A stretch of DNA of 64,000 nt, from positions 62,001 through 126,000 of the forward strand of contig NZ_PUEC01000001.1 of the NCBI RefSeq assembly GCF_003024805.1, written 5' to 3'. Made by a program: the position numbers and the translations under genes. The stretch's first letter is position 1; every line of letters starts with the position of its first letter. Source of the stretch: Duncaniella muris. GTDB taxonomy: Bacteria > Bacteroidota > Bacteroidia > Bacteroidales > Muribaculaceae. The notes under the pieces were generated by a model. The model did no database searches. It was not told where the DNA came from and worked only from the letters and a program-made list of their open reading frames with translations. This document shows, in pieces, positions 51,092-60,700 of this stretch.

Positions 51092-53299
51092 ATGATACAG
51101 ACAGTGGTAAAGCGCGACGGTCGCGTCGTGGGCTACAACGAAGAGAAAATAAAGGCTGCAATCCGCAAGGCAATGCTCACCACAGAGATGGGAGAAGACG
51201 AAGCCTTGATTTCACGCATCACAGACCGGATCGGAATGATCGGCTGCGAGCAAATGACGGTTGAAGAGATTCAGGACCGTGTGGAACTTGAACTCATGAA
51301 ATCGCCCCGCAAGGAAGTGGCCAAGCGCTATATCGCTTATCGCGACCAGCGTTCGATAGCCCGCCGCGCAAAGACCCGCGACATGTTTCTGGAAATCATC
51401 GAGGCTAAAAACAACGACATCACCCGTGAGAATGCCAACATGAACACGGACTCGCCCGCAGGCATGATGATGAAATTTGCCAGCGAGACAACCAAGCCTT
51501 TCGTCGATGACTACCTTCTGTCGCCCGAAGCCCGCGAGGCTGTGCAGAATGGCTATCTTCATATCCATGACAAGGACTATTATCCAACCAAGAGCCTTAC
51601 TTGCGTACAGCATCCGCTGGACCGCATACTGAAATACGGCTTTGTGGCCGGCCACGGCGAGTCGCGTCCGGCAAAGCGCATCGAGACGGCCAGCATCATA
51701 GGCTGCATCTCACTTGAGACAGCCCAGAACGAGATGCACGGCGGTCAGGCCATCCCGGCATTTGATTTCTACCTCGCTCCTTTCGTGAGATATTCATATA
51801 TAGAAGAAGTCAAGAAACTCGAAGACCTCAGCGGGGAGGATCTGTCGGCGCTCTACGATGTTGAAATAGAGGACTATATCAAGGCTCCGCTTGAAGGTAT
51901 GACCGGCACCGAGCGCTGGAAACAGCATGCCGTCAACCAGACTGTGAGCCGTGTGCATCAGAGCATGGAGGCTTTCATACATAATATGAACACCATCCAT
52001 TCGCGTGGCGGAAATCAGGTTGTGTTCAGCTCGATCAATTACGGTACAGATACTTCGGCTGAGGGACGCTGCATCATCCGCGAGCTTCTCAACTCGACTT
52101 ACGAAGGTGTGGGCAACGGAGCCACAGCCATTTTTCCCATTCAGATCTGGAAAAAGAAAAAGGGAGTCAGCTATCTGCCCGGCGACCGCAACCACGACCT
52201 CTATCAGCTTGCCTGCAAGGTGACAGCGCGCCGCTTCTTCCCGAACTTCGTGAACCTCGACGCGACATTCAACCAGCATGAGAAGTGGGATGCCAATGAT
52301 CCGGAGCGTTATAAGTATGAAGTAGCCACGATGGGCTGCCGCACACGAGTGTTTGAGAACCGCTTCGGCGAAAAGACTTCGATTGGCCGCGGCAACATCA
52401 GTTTCTCTACAATCAACATTGTTCGCATTGCAATTGAGTGCATGAATATAGTTGATCAGGATGAACGCATCAGACGCTTCTTCGAAAAACTCGACGATGT
52501 TCTTGACATCACCGCCCGTCAGCTCTGTGACCGTTTCAATTTCCAGAAGACGGCTATGGCCAAGCAGTTCCCGCTGCTGATGTCGCGTCTGTGGAACGGA
52601 GCTGAGAAACTCAGCCCGACTGACACTATCGAGAGCGTGATCAACCAGGGCACACTCGGCATCGGCTTCATCGGCCTGGCCGAATGTCTGATAGCCCTGA
52701 CCGGGAAGCACCACGGCGAGAGCGAGGATGCGCAGAAGTTAGGTCTGAAGATCGTGTCACACATGCGCTCGCGCGTCAATGACTACAGCGAACAGTATAA
52801 GCATAACTTCTCTGTGCTCGCCACTCCGGCCGAAGGTCTGTCAGGAAAATTCACTTCACGCGACCGCAAATCGTTCGGCGTGATTCCCGGCATCACAGAC
52901 AAGATCTACTACACCAACTCTAACCACGTGCCTGTCTACTATCACTGCTCGCCGCGCCATAAGGCCAAGGTCGAGGCTCCGTATCACGAACTGACCGGCG
53001 GCGGCCACATTTTCTACGTGGAAATTGATGGCGATGCCACCCACAACCCTAAGGCGATCAGCGATATCGTTGATCTGATGGATAAGTACAACATCGGCTA
53101 CTGCTCGGTAAATCATAACCGCAACCGCTGCATGGACTGCGGATATGAGGATGCCCAGGAGTCGCTTGAAGAATGCCCCTGCTGCCACAGTCACAATATC
53201 GACTGCCTGCAGCGCATCACCGGCTATCTTGTCGGCACCACTGACCGCTGGAACAATGCAAAACTGGCGGAACTCAATGACCGCATAGTCCACAAGTGA
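51092..53299 (+). CDS. nrdD: anaerobic ribonucleoside-triphosphate reductase
   Basis: Class III reductase that makes deoxyribonucleotides from NTPs under anaerobic conditions with a glycyl radical. The 735-residue protein has an N-terminal ATP-cone (MIQTVVKRDGRVVGYNEEKIKAAIR, residues 1-25 and on to about 95), a central barrel with YLHIHDKDYYP and NQVVFSSINYG, the C-terminal zinc site (CMDCG and CPCC, about residues 679-700) and the radical motif RITGYLVG with Gly711. ATG 51092 lies after a strong promoter; an upstream in-frame ATG at 51023 would overlap that promoter. The nrdG gene follows after 34 bases. Confidence 0.97.
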   Translation: MIQTVVKRDGRVVGYNEEKIKAAIRKAMLTTEMGEDEALISRITDRIGMIGCEQMTVEEIQDRVELELMKSPRKEVAKRYIAYRDQRSIARRAKTRDMFLEIIEAKNNDITRENANMNTDSPAGMMMKFASETTKPFVDDYLLSPEAREAVQNGYLHIHDKDYYPTKSLTCVQHPLDRILKYGFVAGHGESRPAKRIETASIIGCISLETAQNEMHGGQAIPAFDFYLAPFVRYSYIEEVKKLEDLSGEDLSALYDVEIEDYIKAPLEGMTGTERWKQHAVNQTVSRVHQSMEAFIHNMNTIHSRGGNQVVFSSINYGTDTSAEGRCIIRELLNSTYEGVGNGATAIFPIQIWKKKKGVSYLPGDRNHDLYQLACKVTARRFFPNFVNLDATFNQHEKWDANDPERYKYEVATMGCRTRVFENRFGEKTSIGRGNISFSTINIVRIAIECMNIVDQDERIRRFFEKLDDVLDITARQLCDRFNFQKTAMAKQFPLLMSRLWNGAEKLSPTDTIESVINQGTLGIGFIGLAECLIALTGKHHGESEDAQKLGLKIVSHMRSRVNDYSEQYKHNFSVLATPAEGLSGKFTSRDRKSFGVIPGITDKIYYTNSNHVPVYYHCSPRHKAKVEAPYHELTGGGHIFYVEIDGDATHNPKAISDIVDLMDKYNIGYCSVNHNRNRCMDCGYEDAQESLEECPCCHSHNIDCLQRITGYLVGTTDRWNNAKLAELNDRIVHK

Positions 53300-53333
53300 T
53301 CACGGTTTTTCATACAGACAGATTTTTTTCAGA

Positions 53334-53810
53334 ATGAGAATTCTCGATATAGTTCCGGGGACGTCGGTTGACGGCCCCGGACTTCGTACGGCCATCTATG
53401 TGGCCGGTTGCTCTCACGGATGTCCAGGCTGTCACAATCCGCAGTCGTGGAATTTCGGGGCAGGGCGTGAGATGAGCATCGATGAGGTGATGCTCGAAGT
53501 GATAGAAAATGATTTCGACGTCACTCTGACCGGCGGCGATCCGATGTATAGCGCCGAGCAGCTGATACCGCTTGCCGCCAGAATAAAAGAAGCCGGAAAG
53601 AGCATCTGGTGCTATTCCGGTTTCAGCTATGAGGCTGTCATGGGCAATGAGCCTATGAGGCGTCTGCTTGAATATGTCGATGTGCTTGTCGACGGGCCTT
53701 TCATCGAGGCGCAGCGCGATGTGCATCTGCTTTTTCGCGGCTCGGCCAATCAGCGGCTGGTCGATGTGGCACGCTCTGCGGTCGGCAATGTTGTCGAGTG
53801 GGAGTGGTAA
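53334..53810 (+). CDS. nrdG: anaerobic ribonucleotide reductase activating enzyme
   Basis: Radical-SAM protein of 158 residues that puts the glycyl radical on NrdD. It begins MRILDIVPGTSVDGPGLRTAIYVAGC and the 4Fe-4S cysteines are Cys26, Cys30 and Cys33 (CSHGCPGC, CxxxCxxC type). It has the TGGDPMYSAEQLIPL segment of the family and VDVLVDGPF near residue 115. Second gene of the nrdD operon. Convergent with mlaF, 45 bases away; the gap shows only weak stem-loops. Confidence 0.95.
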   Translation: MRILDIVPGTSVDGPGLRTAIYVAGCSHGCPGCHNPQSWNFGAGREMSIDEVMLEVIENDFDVTLTGGDPMYSAEQLIPLAARIKEAGKSIWCYSGFSYEAVMGNEPMRRLLEYVDVLVDGPFIEAQRDVHLLFRGSANQRLVDVARSAVGNVVEWEW

Positions 53811-53855
53811 ATACAGAGACTGTATAGCCTGGTTCCGTTACAGGGTGGCCGGGGT

Positions 53856-54638
53856 TTACTTCAGCTGCCGGTCGCTGGCGTTTGAGATTACGTAGGCGCG
53901 GACTTTCTGGAAGAGGTCGTTGGCGAAAACGAATTCGTTGAGGGCCTCGTTGGACGTCTGATAGATCTGGTGCATGTCACCAACCCATTCGCGGTGGCCC
54001 TTGTTGATGAAGATAATGTTCTCGCCGATGCCGAGCACCGAGTTCATGTCGTGGGTATTGATGATGGTGGTGATGTTGTATTCGTGGGTGATGTCACTCA
54101 GAAGTTCATCGATCACTATCGAGGTTCTCGGATCGAGACCTGAGTTTGGTTCGTCGCAGAAAAGATATCTGGGGTTGAGGGCTATGGCGCGAGCTATGGC
54201 CACACGTTTCTGCATACCGCCTGATATTTCCGACGGATATTTCGAGTCGGCACCTTTCAGTTTCACACGCTCAAGACAGAACTGCGCGCGGTCTTTGATT
54301 TCGGCCGGTGTCATGGATGTGAACATGGTGAGCGGAAACATCACGTTGCCGAGCACGGTCTCCGAGTCGAAGAGGGCCGAGCCCTGGAAGAGCATGCCGA
54401 TTTCCTTGCGCAGGTCCTTGATCTGGTTGGTGTCCATCTTCATCAGGTCGCGTCCGTCGTAAAGGATTTCGCCTTTCTCCGGGCGTATGAGGCCCACGAG
54501 CGATTTGACGAGGACTGTCTTGCCCGAACCGCTCTGGCCGATGATGAGGTTTGTCTTGCCGGTTTCGAATCTGGCGCTGACATCATGGAGGATGGTCTTG
54601 CCGTCGAATGATTTGGTTATATTCTTTACTTCGATCAT
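53856..54638 (-). CDS. ABC transporter ATP-binding protein (MlaF-type)
   Basis: ATPase of 260 residues of the phospholipid-transport (Mla/MCE) group. Walker A is GQSGSGKT (34-41), the signature SGGMQKR (about 140-146) and Walker B LFCDEPNSGLDP (about 160-171) are complete. IGMLFQGSALFDSETV is typical of MlaF rather than other ABC ATPases. Its ATG overlaps the stop of the permease gene (54635-54638). MlaF with MlaE drives lipid transport across the periplasm with an MCE protein, which is not next to them here. Confidence 0.9.
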   Translation of the reverse strand: MIEVKNITKSFDGKTILHDVSARFETGKTNLIIGQSGSGKTVLVKSLVGLIRPEKGEILYDGRDLMKMDTNQIKDLRKEIGMLFQGSALFDSETVLGNVMFPLTMFTSMTPAEIKDRAQFCLERVKLKGADSKYPSEISGGMQKRVAIARAIALNPRYLFCDEPNSGLDPRTSIVIDELLSDITHEYNITTIINTHDMNSVLGIGENIIFINKGHREWVGDMHQIYQTSNEALNEFVFANDLFQKVRAYVISNASDRQLK

Positions 54639-55384
54639 TGCAGTAGGAGTTTTGTCAGTACGACATCAAGCAGCAGAATCAGAATGCTGGAAGCAACGAC
54701 GGCGTTGGTTGAAGCCTTTCCGACTTCAAGAGCGCCGCCTTTGACGAAATAGCCGTAGTAGGCTGAGACGGAAGTGATGATGAAGGAGAAGAAGAGCGAC
54801 TTAATGAGTCCGTACCACACGTACCATTCTACGAACATGGTCTGCAGGCCGTAGATGAAGCGGTTGAGCGGGATGATGCCTGTAAAAATCGAGATCAGCA
54901 CTCCGCCGAGGAACGATGTGAAAATACAGAAAATCACCAGTATGGGCATATAGACAAGGAAGCCTACTATTTTCGGCAGAACAAGGAAGTTGGCGGAATT
55001 TATGCCCATGATATCAAGTGCATCAATCTGCTCTGTCACTCGCATTGTCCCGATTTCCGACGCGATGTTCGAGCCAACCTTGCCGGCAAGGATCAGACAG
55101 AGGATGGAGTTGGAGAACTCCAGCAGGATGATCTCGCGGGTGGCAAGACCGGTGGAGTAGGAGGGAACGAGGGGAGAGACAATGTTGAGCTGCATCTGGA
55201 TGGTGATCACAGCGCCGATAAACAGTGAGATCACTATCACCAGCGGAATGGAATCCACGCCAAGTTTGGTGATTTCGAAGAAGGTGCGTCTGAAAAACGT
55301 CTTCCAGCGGTCGGGAACCGAAAATATCTTGTTTATGAAGAGGCAGTATTGCCCGAAAGTGGTGAGTGAGTCGGTTATAACCAT
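54635..55384 (-). CDS. MlaE-type ABC permease
   Basis: The 249-residue inner-membrane protein begins MVITDSLTTFGQYCLFINKIF and has the MlaE core: RTFFEITKLGVDSIPLVIVISLFIGAVITIQMQ, LEFSNSILCLILAGKVGSNIASEIGTMRVTEQIDALDIMGINS and about five or six spans. The GTMRVTEQIDAL motif is the family signature. ATG 55384 is chosen over 55435, which would add a hydrophilic segment and overlap the promoter box. First gene of the two-gene operon. Confidence 0.9.
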   Translation of the reverse strand: MVITDSLTTFGQYCLFINKIFSVPDRWKTFFRRTFFEITKLGVDSIPLVIVISLFIGAVITIQMQLNIVSPLVPSYSTGLATREIILLEFSNSILCLILAGKVGSNIASEIGTMRVTEQIDALDIMGINSANFLVLPKIVGFLVYMPILVIFCIFTSFLGGVLISIFTGIIPLNRFIYGLQTMFVEWYVWYGLIKSLFFSFIITSVSAYYGYFVKGGALEVGKASTNAVVASSILILLLDVVLTKLLLQ

Positions 55385-55415
55385 GTCAAGAGGTTGAAAA
55401 TTACATTTACCTCGG

Positions 55416-55423
55416 CAAAGGTA
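55416..55423 (-). promoter_or_regulatory. -7 promoter box for the mla pair
   Basis: Minus-strand TACCTTTG (55423-55416), exact TAnnTTTG, 32 bases before ATG 55384. It supports the shorter MlaE start. No clear -33 element. Confidence 0.55.
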
Positions 55424-55507
55424 AGCATTTGTCACCTGTTGCCGAGGCTGTAGTGGGGCTATTGGCCAAAATTCAGGAAAGAAGAGAGAATTTTATCCGG
55501 TTTCGGA

Positions 55508-56881
55508 TCAGCCGAGGGCTTCTGTCAGTTTCTCGGTGCTGATTTCAGACTGTTCTCCGGTGGTCATGTTCTTGAGAGTGACAGTCCCGTTCTGGAGTTC
55601 GGTCTCTCCGATGATGGCCACAAAGGGAATGCCGAGGCTGTCGGCGCGTCCCATCTGCTTTTTCATTTTTGCAGCATCGGGATAAAGTTCTGCAGGGATT
55701 CCGCTTTCGCGCAGTTTCTTGATGATCTGAAGGCTGCGGGCGGCTTCCTTGGGACCGAAGTTGGTAAACATCACCTTGGCCGCGCCTTCGATTCCTTCAG
55801 GGTAGAGATTGAGAGTATTGAGCACATCATAAATGCGGTCGGCGCCGAATGAAATGCCTACACCTGAGACTCCGGGCAGACCGAACACTCCGGTAAGGTT
55901 GTCGTAGCGGCCGCCGCCGGTGATGCTGCCGATCTCTACGTCGCGGGCTTTGACCTCAATGATGGTTCCGGTGTAGTAGTTCAGGCCACGGGCCAGGCTT
56001 ACATCGAGTTCGAGGTCGGCGCACAGACCGAGAGCCTCTGTGCCGGCCATGACTTCGCGCAGTTCGCTTACGCCCTTGAGGCCTGTCTCGCTTGAAGCAA
56101 GCATTTCTTCAAGGCTTGCGAGGCGTTCGGCATTGGAGCCGGAGAGGGTGATGAGCGGTGTGATGCGGTCAATGGCTTCGGCCGACAGTCCGCGTTCGCC
56201 GAGTTCGGCTTTCACGTTGTCGAGGCCGATCTTGTCGATCTTGTCAATGGCCACGGTTATGTCCACGATTTTGTCAGGCGCGCCGACAAGTTCGGCTATG
56301 CCTGCGAGGACTTTGCGGTTGTTGAGTTTGATTGTGATACGGATGCCGAGACGGCTGAACACATCGTCGATGAGCTGGAGAAGTTCGATTTCGTTGATCA
56401 GCGAGTCAGATCCGATAACATCGGCATCACACTGGTAGAATTCTCGGTAACGGCCTTTCTGCGGACGGTCGGCACGCCACACCGGCTGGATCTGGAAACG
56501 CTTGAAGGGGAAACTGAGATCGTTGCGGTGCATGACAACAAAACGCGCGAAGGGCACTGTCAGGTCGTAGCGCAGACCTTTCTCACAGATCTTGGCTGCG
56601 AGTTTTGCCGAATCGTCGCCGGCTATGGCCGACTGGATCAGCTGGGGATCAGCCCCGCGCAGGAAGTCGCCTGAATTGAGTATCTTGAACAGCAGTTTGT
56701 CGCCCTCTTCGCCGTATTTGCCCATGAGAGTCGAGAGATTTTCCATTGCCGGAGTCTCGATCTGCTGGAAACCGTGGAGTTTGAAAACAGTGCGTATAGT
56801 GTCGAATATATAGTTTCGGCGCGCCATTTCAGCCGGGGTGAAGTCGCGCGTGCCTTTGGGGATTGACGGTTTCTGTGCCAT
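55508..56881 (-). CDS. hisS: histidyl-tRNA synthetase
   Basis: Class II synthetase of 457 residues that charges tRNA-His. It starts [19 protein letters not shown], and the motif-2 area is [23 protein letters not shown] (136-157). The histidine-binding motif is [10 protein letters not shown] (296-304), followed by [13 protein letters not shown] and the C-terminal anticodon domain ([16 protein letters not shown]). Complete. It has its own -7 box TATCTTTG that lies inside the divergent nfo promoter. Confidence 0.97.
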   Translation of the reverse strand: MAQKPSIPKGTRDFTPAEMARRNYIFDTIRTVFKLHGFQQIETPAMENLSTLMGKYGEEGDKLLFKILNSGDFLRGADPQLIQSAIAGDDSAKLAAKICEKGLRYDLTVPFARFVVMHRNDLSFPFKRFQIQPVWRADRPQKGRYREFYQCDADVIGSDSLINEIELLQLIDDVFSRLGIRITIKLNNRKVLAGIAELVGAPDKIVDITVAIDKIDKIGLDNVKAELGERGLSAEAIDRITPLITLSGSNAERLASLEEMLASSETGLKGVSELREVMAGTEALGLCADLELDVSLARGLNYYTGTIIEVKARDVEIGSITGGGRYDNLTGVFGLPGVSGVGISFGADRIYDVLNTLNLYPEGIEGAAKVMFTNFGPKEAARSLQIIKKLRESGIPAELYPDAAKMKKQMGRADSLGIPFVAIIGETELQNGTVTLKNMTTGEQSEISTEKLTEALG

Positions 56882-56937
56882 GTATATCTGTCGATTTGTT
56901 CTTAAATATATTATCGTTGAAAGTTAGTACGAATTAT

Positions 56938-56969
56938 TTTGCAAAGATAGCGATTATTTGCTAAATTTG
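56938..56969. promoter_or_regulatory. overlapping divergent promoters for hisS (-) and nfo (+)
   Basis: Plus strand: TTTG (56938-56941), 20-base spacer, TAAATTTG (56962-56969), perfect, for nfo. Minus strand: TATCTTTG (56949-56942), perfect -7 box, for hisS, lying within the plus-strand spacer. The two cannot be used at the same moment. The hisS -33 is not evident. Confidence 0.65.
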
Positions 56970-57019
56970 CGTCACTTTAATGCGTAAACATACTTACTCG
57001 TAAAACAGACCCGATACTT

Positions 57020-57874
57020 ATGAAATATATAGGAGCACATGTCTCTGCCGGAGACGGTGTGAGCAATACTCCTTTGAACGCCCATCTGATAGGAGCGAAA
57101 TCATTTGCTCTCTTCACCCGCAACCCGTCGCGCTGGACTTCGAAACCGATACCGCAGGCGCAGGCTGAGGCGTTCAGGGAAAACTGTATGCGCTACGGTT
57201 ACAGCCCGGCGCATATCCTTCCGCATGACAGCTTTCTGATAAATCTCGGCTCGCCGGATGCCGTGAAACTCGAAAAGTCGCGTGAGGCTTTTCTTGATGA
57301 ACTGCGCCGCTGCGAGCAACTTGGACTTACCATGCTCAACTTTCATCCCGGTTCCCACATGCGTGAGATGGAGACTGATGCCTGTCTTGACCTGATAGCC
57401 GACTCGCTCAACGGTCTGCTGGAAAAGACGGCGGGGGTGAAGGCTGTGATCGAGAATACTGCCGGGCAGGGAAGTAACCTCGGATATTCGTTCGACCAGA
57501 TTGCCAGAATTATTGACCGCGTGGATGACAAGACGAGAATAGGAGTCTGCATAGACACCTGCCATGCCTACACGGCCGGCTATGATCTTGCCACAGCCGA
57601 AGGCTATGACAAGACCTGGGCCGAATTTGACAGCATCATCGGTTTCAGCTATCTCTGCGGAATGCACCTCAACGATACTCAGAAGGGACTCGGCTCGCAT
57701 GTTGACCGTCATGCACCGATCGCAACCGCCAATCTTGACCGCGAATTCTGGTCGAGACTGATGAACGATCCGCGCTTCGATGATATCCCGCTGATACTTG
57801 AGACCCCTGACGAGGCAATATGGGCAGAGGAAATCAGTCTACTTTACTCGCTTGACAGCCGTAAATCAGACTGA
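57020..57874 (+). CDS. nfo: endonuclease IV
   Basis: Apurinic/apyrimidinic endonuclease of 284 residues for base-excision repair. It begins MKYIGAHVSAGDGVSN and has metal and active-site blocks in order: HILPHDSFLINLGSP, LNFHPGSHM, VIENTAGQGSNLG, GVCIDTCHAYTAGYD, HLNDTQKGLGSHVDRHAP and LETPD. These give the three-zinc site. ATG 57020 begins exactly at the conserved N-terminus and the promoter lies 50 bases upstream. Single-gene unit. Confidence 0.96.
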   Translation: MKYIGAHVSAGDGVSNTPLNAHLIGAKSFALFTRNPSRWTSKPIPQAQAEAFRENCMRYGYSPAHILPHDSFLINLGSPDAVKLEKSREAFLDELRRCEQLGLTMLNFHPGSHMREMETDACLDLIADSLNGLLEKTAGVKAVIENTAGQGSNLGYSFDQIARIIDRVDDKTRIGVCIDTCHAYTAGYDLATAEGYDKTWAEFDSIIGFSYLCGMHLNDTQKGLGSHVDRHAPIATANLDREFWSRLMNDPRFDDIPLILETPDEAIWAEEISLLYSLDSRKSD

Positions 57875-58000
57875 AGCCTGCCGCATACATGCATCCGGCT
57901 GTATCCGGCCTGCCGATCCGCTGACTGACGGATCTTGTTTATTATATAAATGTAGAGAGATTATTTTTTTGATTATATCATCATCAACTTACACTTACCT

Positions 58001-59320
58001 ATGGTTAAAAATAAACCGGACCAAAGTTTTCTGAATCTTTGGAACCTGAGTTTCGGCTTTTTTGGCGTACAGATCGCCTATGCTCTCCAGAGCGCAAATA
58101 TTTCGCGAATATTCGCTACTCTCGGCGCCGATCCTCATTCATTGAGCTATTTCTGGATTCTGCCCCCGCTGATGGGCATTATTGTGCAGCCATTGGTTGG
58201 CGCTGCGAGTGACCGCACATGGAATCGTCTCGGCCGTCGCCTGCCTTACCTTGTTCTTGGAGCAGCTATCGCTGTTGTGGTCATGTGTCTTCTCCCTAAT
58301 GCCGGAAGTTTCGGACTGACAGTTGGCGGAGCTATGATTTTCGGCTTTATCGCCCTGATGTTTCTTGACACTTCCATCAACATGGCCATGCAGCCGTTCA
58401 AGATGCTTGTCGGAGATCAGGTCAACGAGCGTCAGAAAGGTCTTGCATATTCCATCCAGAGTTTTCTCTGCAATGCCGGCAGTCTCGTCGGTTATCTTGC
58501 GCCGATCACCCTGACGGCAATCGGTGTCAGCAATCTCGCTCCGGCAGGACAAGTGCCTGATGCGGTGACCTATTCATTCTACATCGGAGCCGCTGTGCTG
58601 ATACTGTGTGTCATCTACAGTTTTGTCACCATCCGTGAGATGCCTCCCAAAGAATATGCCGAGTATCATGGCATCACCGAGCAGCAGAATGAAGAAAAGA
58701 CCTCGATGCTGAAGTTGCTCATACATGCTCCGCGCACGTTCTGGACTGTCGGTCTCGTGCAGTTTTTCTGCTGGGCGGCTTTCCTCTATATGTGGACCTA
58801 CACGCCAGGTGCTATTGCCGATACCGTGTGGGGCACTACCGATACCAATTCGGAGGCTTATCAGACTGCAGGCAACTGGGTCGGTGTGCTTTTCGCCGTC
58901 CAGGCTGTAGGCTCAGTGCTTTGGGCAGTGGTCATTCCGCGATTCAAGAGCCACAAGACAGTTTATGTGCTCAGTCTTCTTCTCGGAGCAGCAGGCTTTA
59001 TCTCCACTCTCTTTGTCACTGACCAATATGTGCTGTTCATTTCCTTCCTGCTGATAGGCTGTGCGTGGGCCGCAATGCTGGCACTTCCGTTTACCATTCT
59101 GACCAACTCGATTTCCGGTAAGAACATGGGAACCTATCTTGGGCTTTTCAACGGGACCATATGTGTGCCTCAGATCTGCGCTGCGGCTCTCGGCGGTCTG
59201 ATTCTTCCGCTTCTTGGAGGCCACCAGGTAAATATGCTGGTGCTCGGCGGAGTTCTTCTTGTTGCCGGCGCGCTTAGTGTCGGACTGGTCAAGGAGACTT
59301 ACGCAGAAAAGGAGAATTGA
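58001..59320 (+). CDS. MFS / GPH-like sugar transporter
   Basis: The 439-residue membrane protein with about 12 spans is of the MFS type near the SLC45/GPH sugar transporters. The N-terminus MVKNKPDQSFLNLWNLSFGFFGVQIAYALQSANISRIFATLGADP, and the loop GAASDRTWNRLGRRLPYLVLG (the D-R-x-x-GRRxP-type motif after span 2), are typical of the maltose/sucrose-proton symporters in Bacteroidetes. The substrate is probably a glucoside or disaccharide, unproven. No carbohydrate enzyme lies beside it. A stem-loop terminator follows. Confidence 0.88.
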   Translation: MVKNKPDQSFLNLWNLSFGFFGVQIAYALQSANISRIFATLGADPHSLSYFWILPPLMGIIVQPLVGAASDRTWNRLGRRLPYLVLGAAIAVVVMCLLPNAGSFGLTVGGAMIFGFIALMFLDTSINMAMQPFKMLVGDQVNERQKGLAYSIQSFLCNAGSLVGYLAPITLTAIGVSNLAPAGQVPDAVTYSFYIGAAVLILCVIYSFVTIREMPPKEYAEYHGITEQQNEEKTSMLKLLIHAPRTFWTVGLVQFFCWAAFLYMWTYTPGAIADTVWGTTDTNSEAYQTAGNWVGVLFAVQAVGSVLWAVVIPRFKSHKTVYVLSLLLGAAGFISTLFVTDQYVLFISFLLIGCAWAAMLALPFTILTNSISGKNMGTYLGLFNGTICVPQICAAALGGLILPLLGGHQVNMLVLGGVLLVAGALSVGLVKETYAEKEN

Positions 59321-59343
59321 TTCTATCCTGTCATATCATATGA

Positions 59344-59387
59344 AATAAGGTAACTGTTCAGCAGACCTGCTTGATAGTTACCTTATT
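59344..59387. terminator. terminator hairpin between convergent genes
   Basis: AATAAGGTAACT (59344-59355) pairs perfectly over 12 bases with AGTTACCTTATT (59376-59387); a second small stem (AGCAG/CTGCT) lies in the loop. It lies between the MFS gene and the convergent MATE gene and can serve both. Confidence 0.75.
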
Positions 59388-59394
59388 ATGCTTT

Positions 59395-60681
59395 TTAGAA
59401 AATACGGCGGCTCATGGCCGTCAGAGCCAGACCACGGGTGAGAAGATATGCCAGAAAGGCTATCCAGAGCCCGTGGTTTCCTATTATAGGAAACAGGATG
59501 TGGAGCATCACGAAGTAGATTGCGGTGGCGGTGGCCATTGAGAGCAGCATTTCTCTTGTGCGTGTAGCGCCGATGAAAATTCCGTCCCATGTGAATGCTG
59601 CGAATCCAATAGCCGGAATGGCTATGACCCAGCTGTAATATTCCTTGGCTGAAAGTCTTACTCCGGCATCATCGCTTAGGAGGCCCATGATGCTTTCTCC
59701 TCCCACAGCATAGACCAGGGTGAAGAGCAAGACCATTGCCACACTCCATCTGAACAGTGCTTTGACGCATTCACGCAGCCCCCTGCTGTCGCCACCTCCG
59801 ATCAGGTTGCCGCACAGTGATTCGCCGGCAAAGGCAAAGCCGTCCATGAAGTATGAAAAAAGAATGAAAAACTGCATCAGCAGTGTGTTGACAGCCAGTA
59901 TGACGGTGCCTTGAGTTGCCCCTGTGCGTGTAAACCAGACTGTTACGGCTATCAGACAGAGTGTGCGGAAAAATATATCAGTATTGACTTTGAAAAATCT
60001 TTTCAGATCGCTCAGGTGGATTATTTCACGAAGCCGTCCCGGAGCAGGGCGATATTTAACTGCCACAATGCCGAGGCCCGTGAGCGCTCCGAGCCATTGG
60101 GCTGTCAGTGTGCCGGAAGCAACACCTTCGACCTTAAGTCCGAAACCGAGCACGAGCAGCAGGCTGACGGCTATGTTGGATATGTTGACCACGAATGCCA
60201 CCCACATCGGCGCGCGGGCGTTTTTCATTCCTAACAGCCATCCGGTGACAGTGAATGTGGCCAGCGAAGCGGGGGCTCCCCAGACAAGAATCGAGAAATA
60301 GACTGATGCGAGATCCCTTACCCGGTCTCTGACTTCAAGAAAGTTCAGAGTGAGATCAAGAAGTGGTTTCTGAAAGAGGATTATCAGAATTGACGCGCAG
60401 AGAGCCACTGTCAGTCCGCGGGCAAGCACCTGGGCGCAACTTTTGCTGTCGCCTCCGCCATTGGCCTGGGCTGTAAGTCCGCTTGTGCCCATCCGCAGAA
60501 AGGCGAAAAGCCAGTAAAGCATGTTGAAAATTGTTCCGCCGACTGCGATGGCGGCAATATAGTCGGCACTCCCCATATGCCCGACGATCACCACGTCCAT
60601 CAGGGCCAGCAGTGGCGTGGTGATGTTCGTGATGATCGACGGAATTGCGAGCGACAAGATGTCGCGGTTGATTTCTTTCAT
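59395..60681 (-). CDS. MATE family efflux transporter (DinF-like)
   Basis: The 428-residue inner-membrane protein with 12 spans has the two MATE halves: DILSLAIPSIITNITTPLLALMDVVIVGHMGSADYIAAIAVGG and VNTDIFFRTLCLIAVTVWFTRTGATQGTVILAVNTLLMQFF. It resembles the DinF branch (LLALMDVVIVGHMG, TSGLTAQANGGGDS). It should export drugs or toxic metabolites with Na+ or H+. It follows the OPT gene by 19 bases, in the lysC-lysA-OPT-MATE direction, but co-regulation is uncertain. ATG 60681 is the first start. Confidence 0.9.
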   Translation of the reverse strand: MKEINRDILSLAIPSIITNITTPLLALMDVVIVGHMGSADYIAAIAVGGTIFNMLYWLFAFLRMGTSGLTAQANGGGDSKSCAQVLARGLTVALCASILIILFQKPLLDLTLNFLEVRDRVRDLASVYFSILVWGAPASLATFTVTGWLLGMKNARAPMWVAFVVNISNIAVSLLLVLGFGLKVEGVASGTLTAQWLGALTGLGIVAVKYRPAPGRLREIIHLSDLKRFFKVNTDIFFRTLCLIAVTVWFTRTGATQGTVILAVNTLLMQFFILFSYFMDGFAFAGESLCGNLIGGGDSRGLRECVKALFRWSVAMVLLFTLVYAVGGESIMGLLSDDAGVRLSAKEYYSWVIAIPAIGFAAFTWDGIFIGATRTREMLLSMATATAIYFVMLHILFPIIGNHGLWIAFLAYLLTRGLALTAMSRRIF

Positions 60682-60700
60682 CGGAATTTAGCAGATCCGA

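Noticed and set aside
51794-52714. Minus-strand open frame of 306 codons opposite nrdD
   Set aside because: Antisense to a perfectly conserved reductase; no own promoter or motif.
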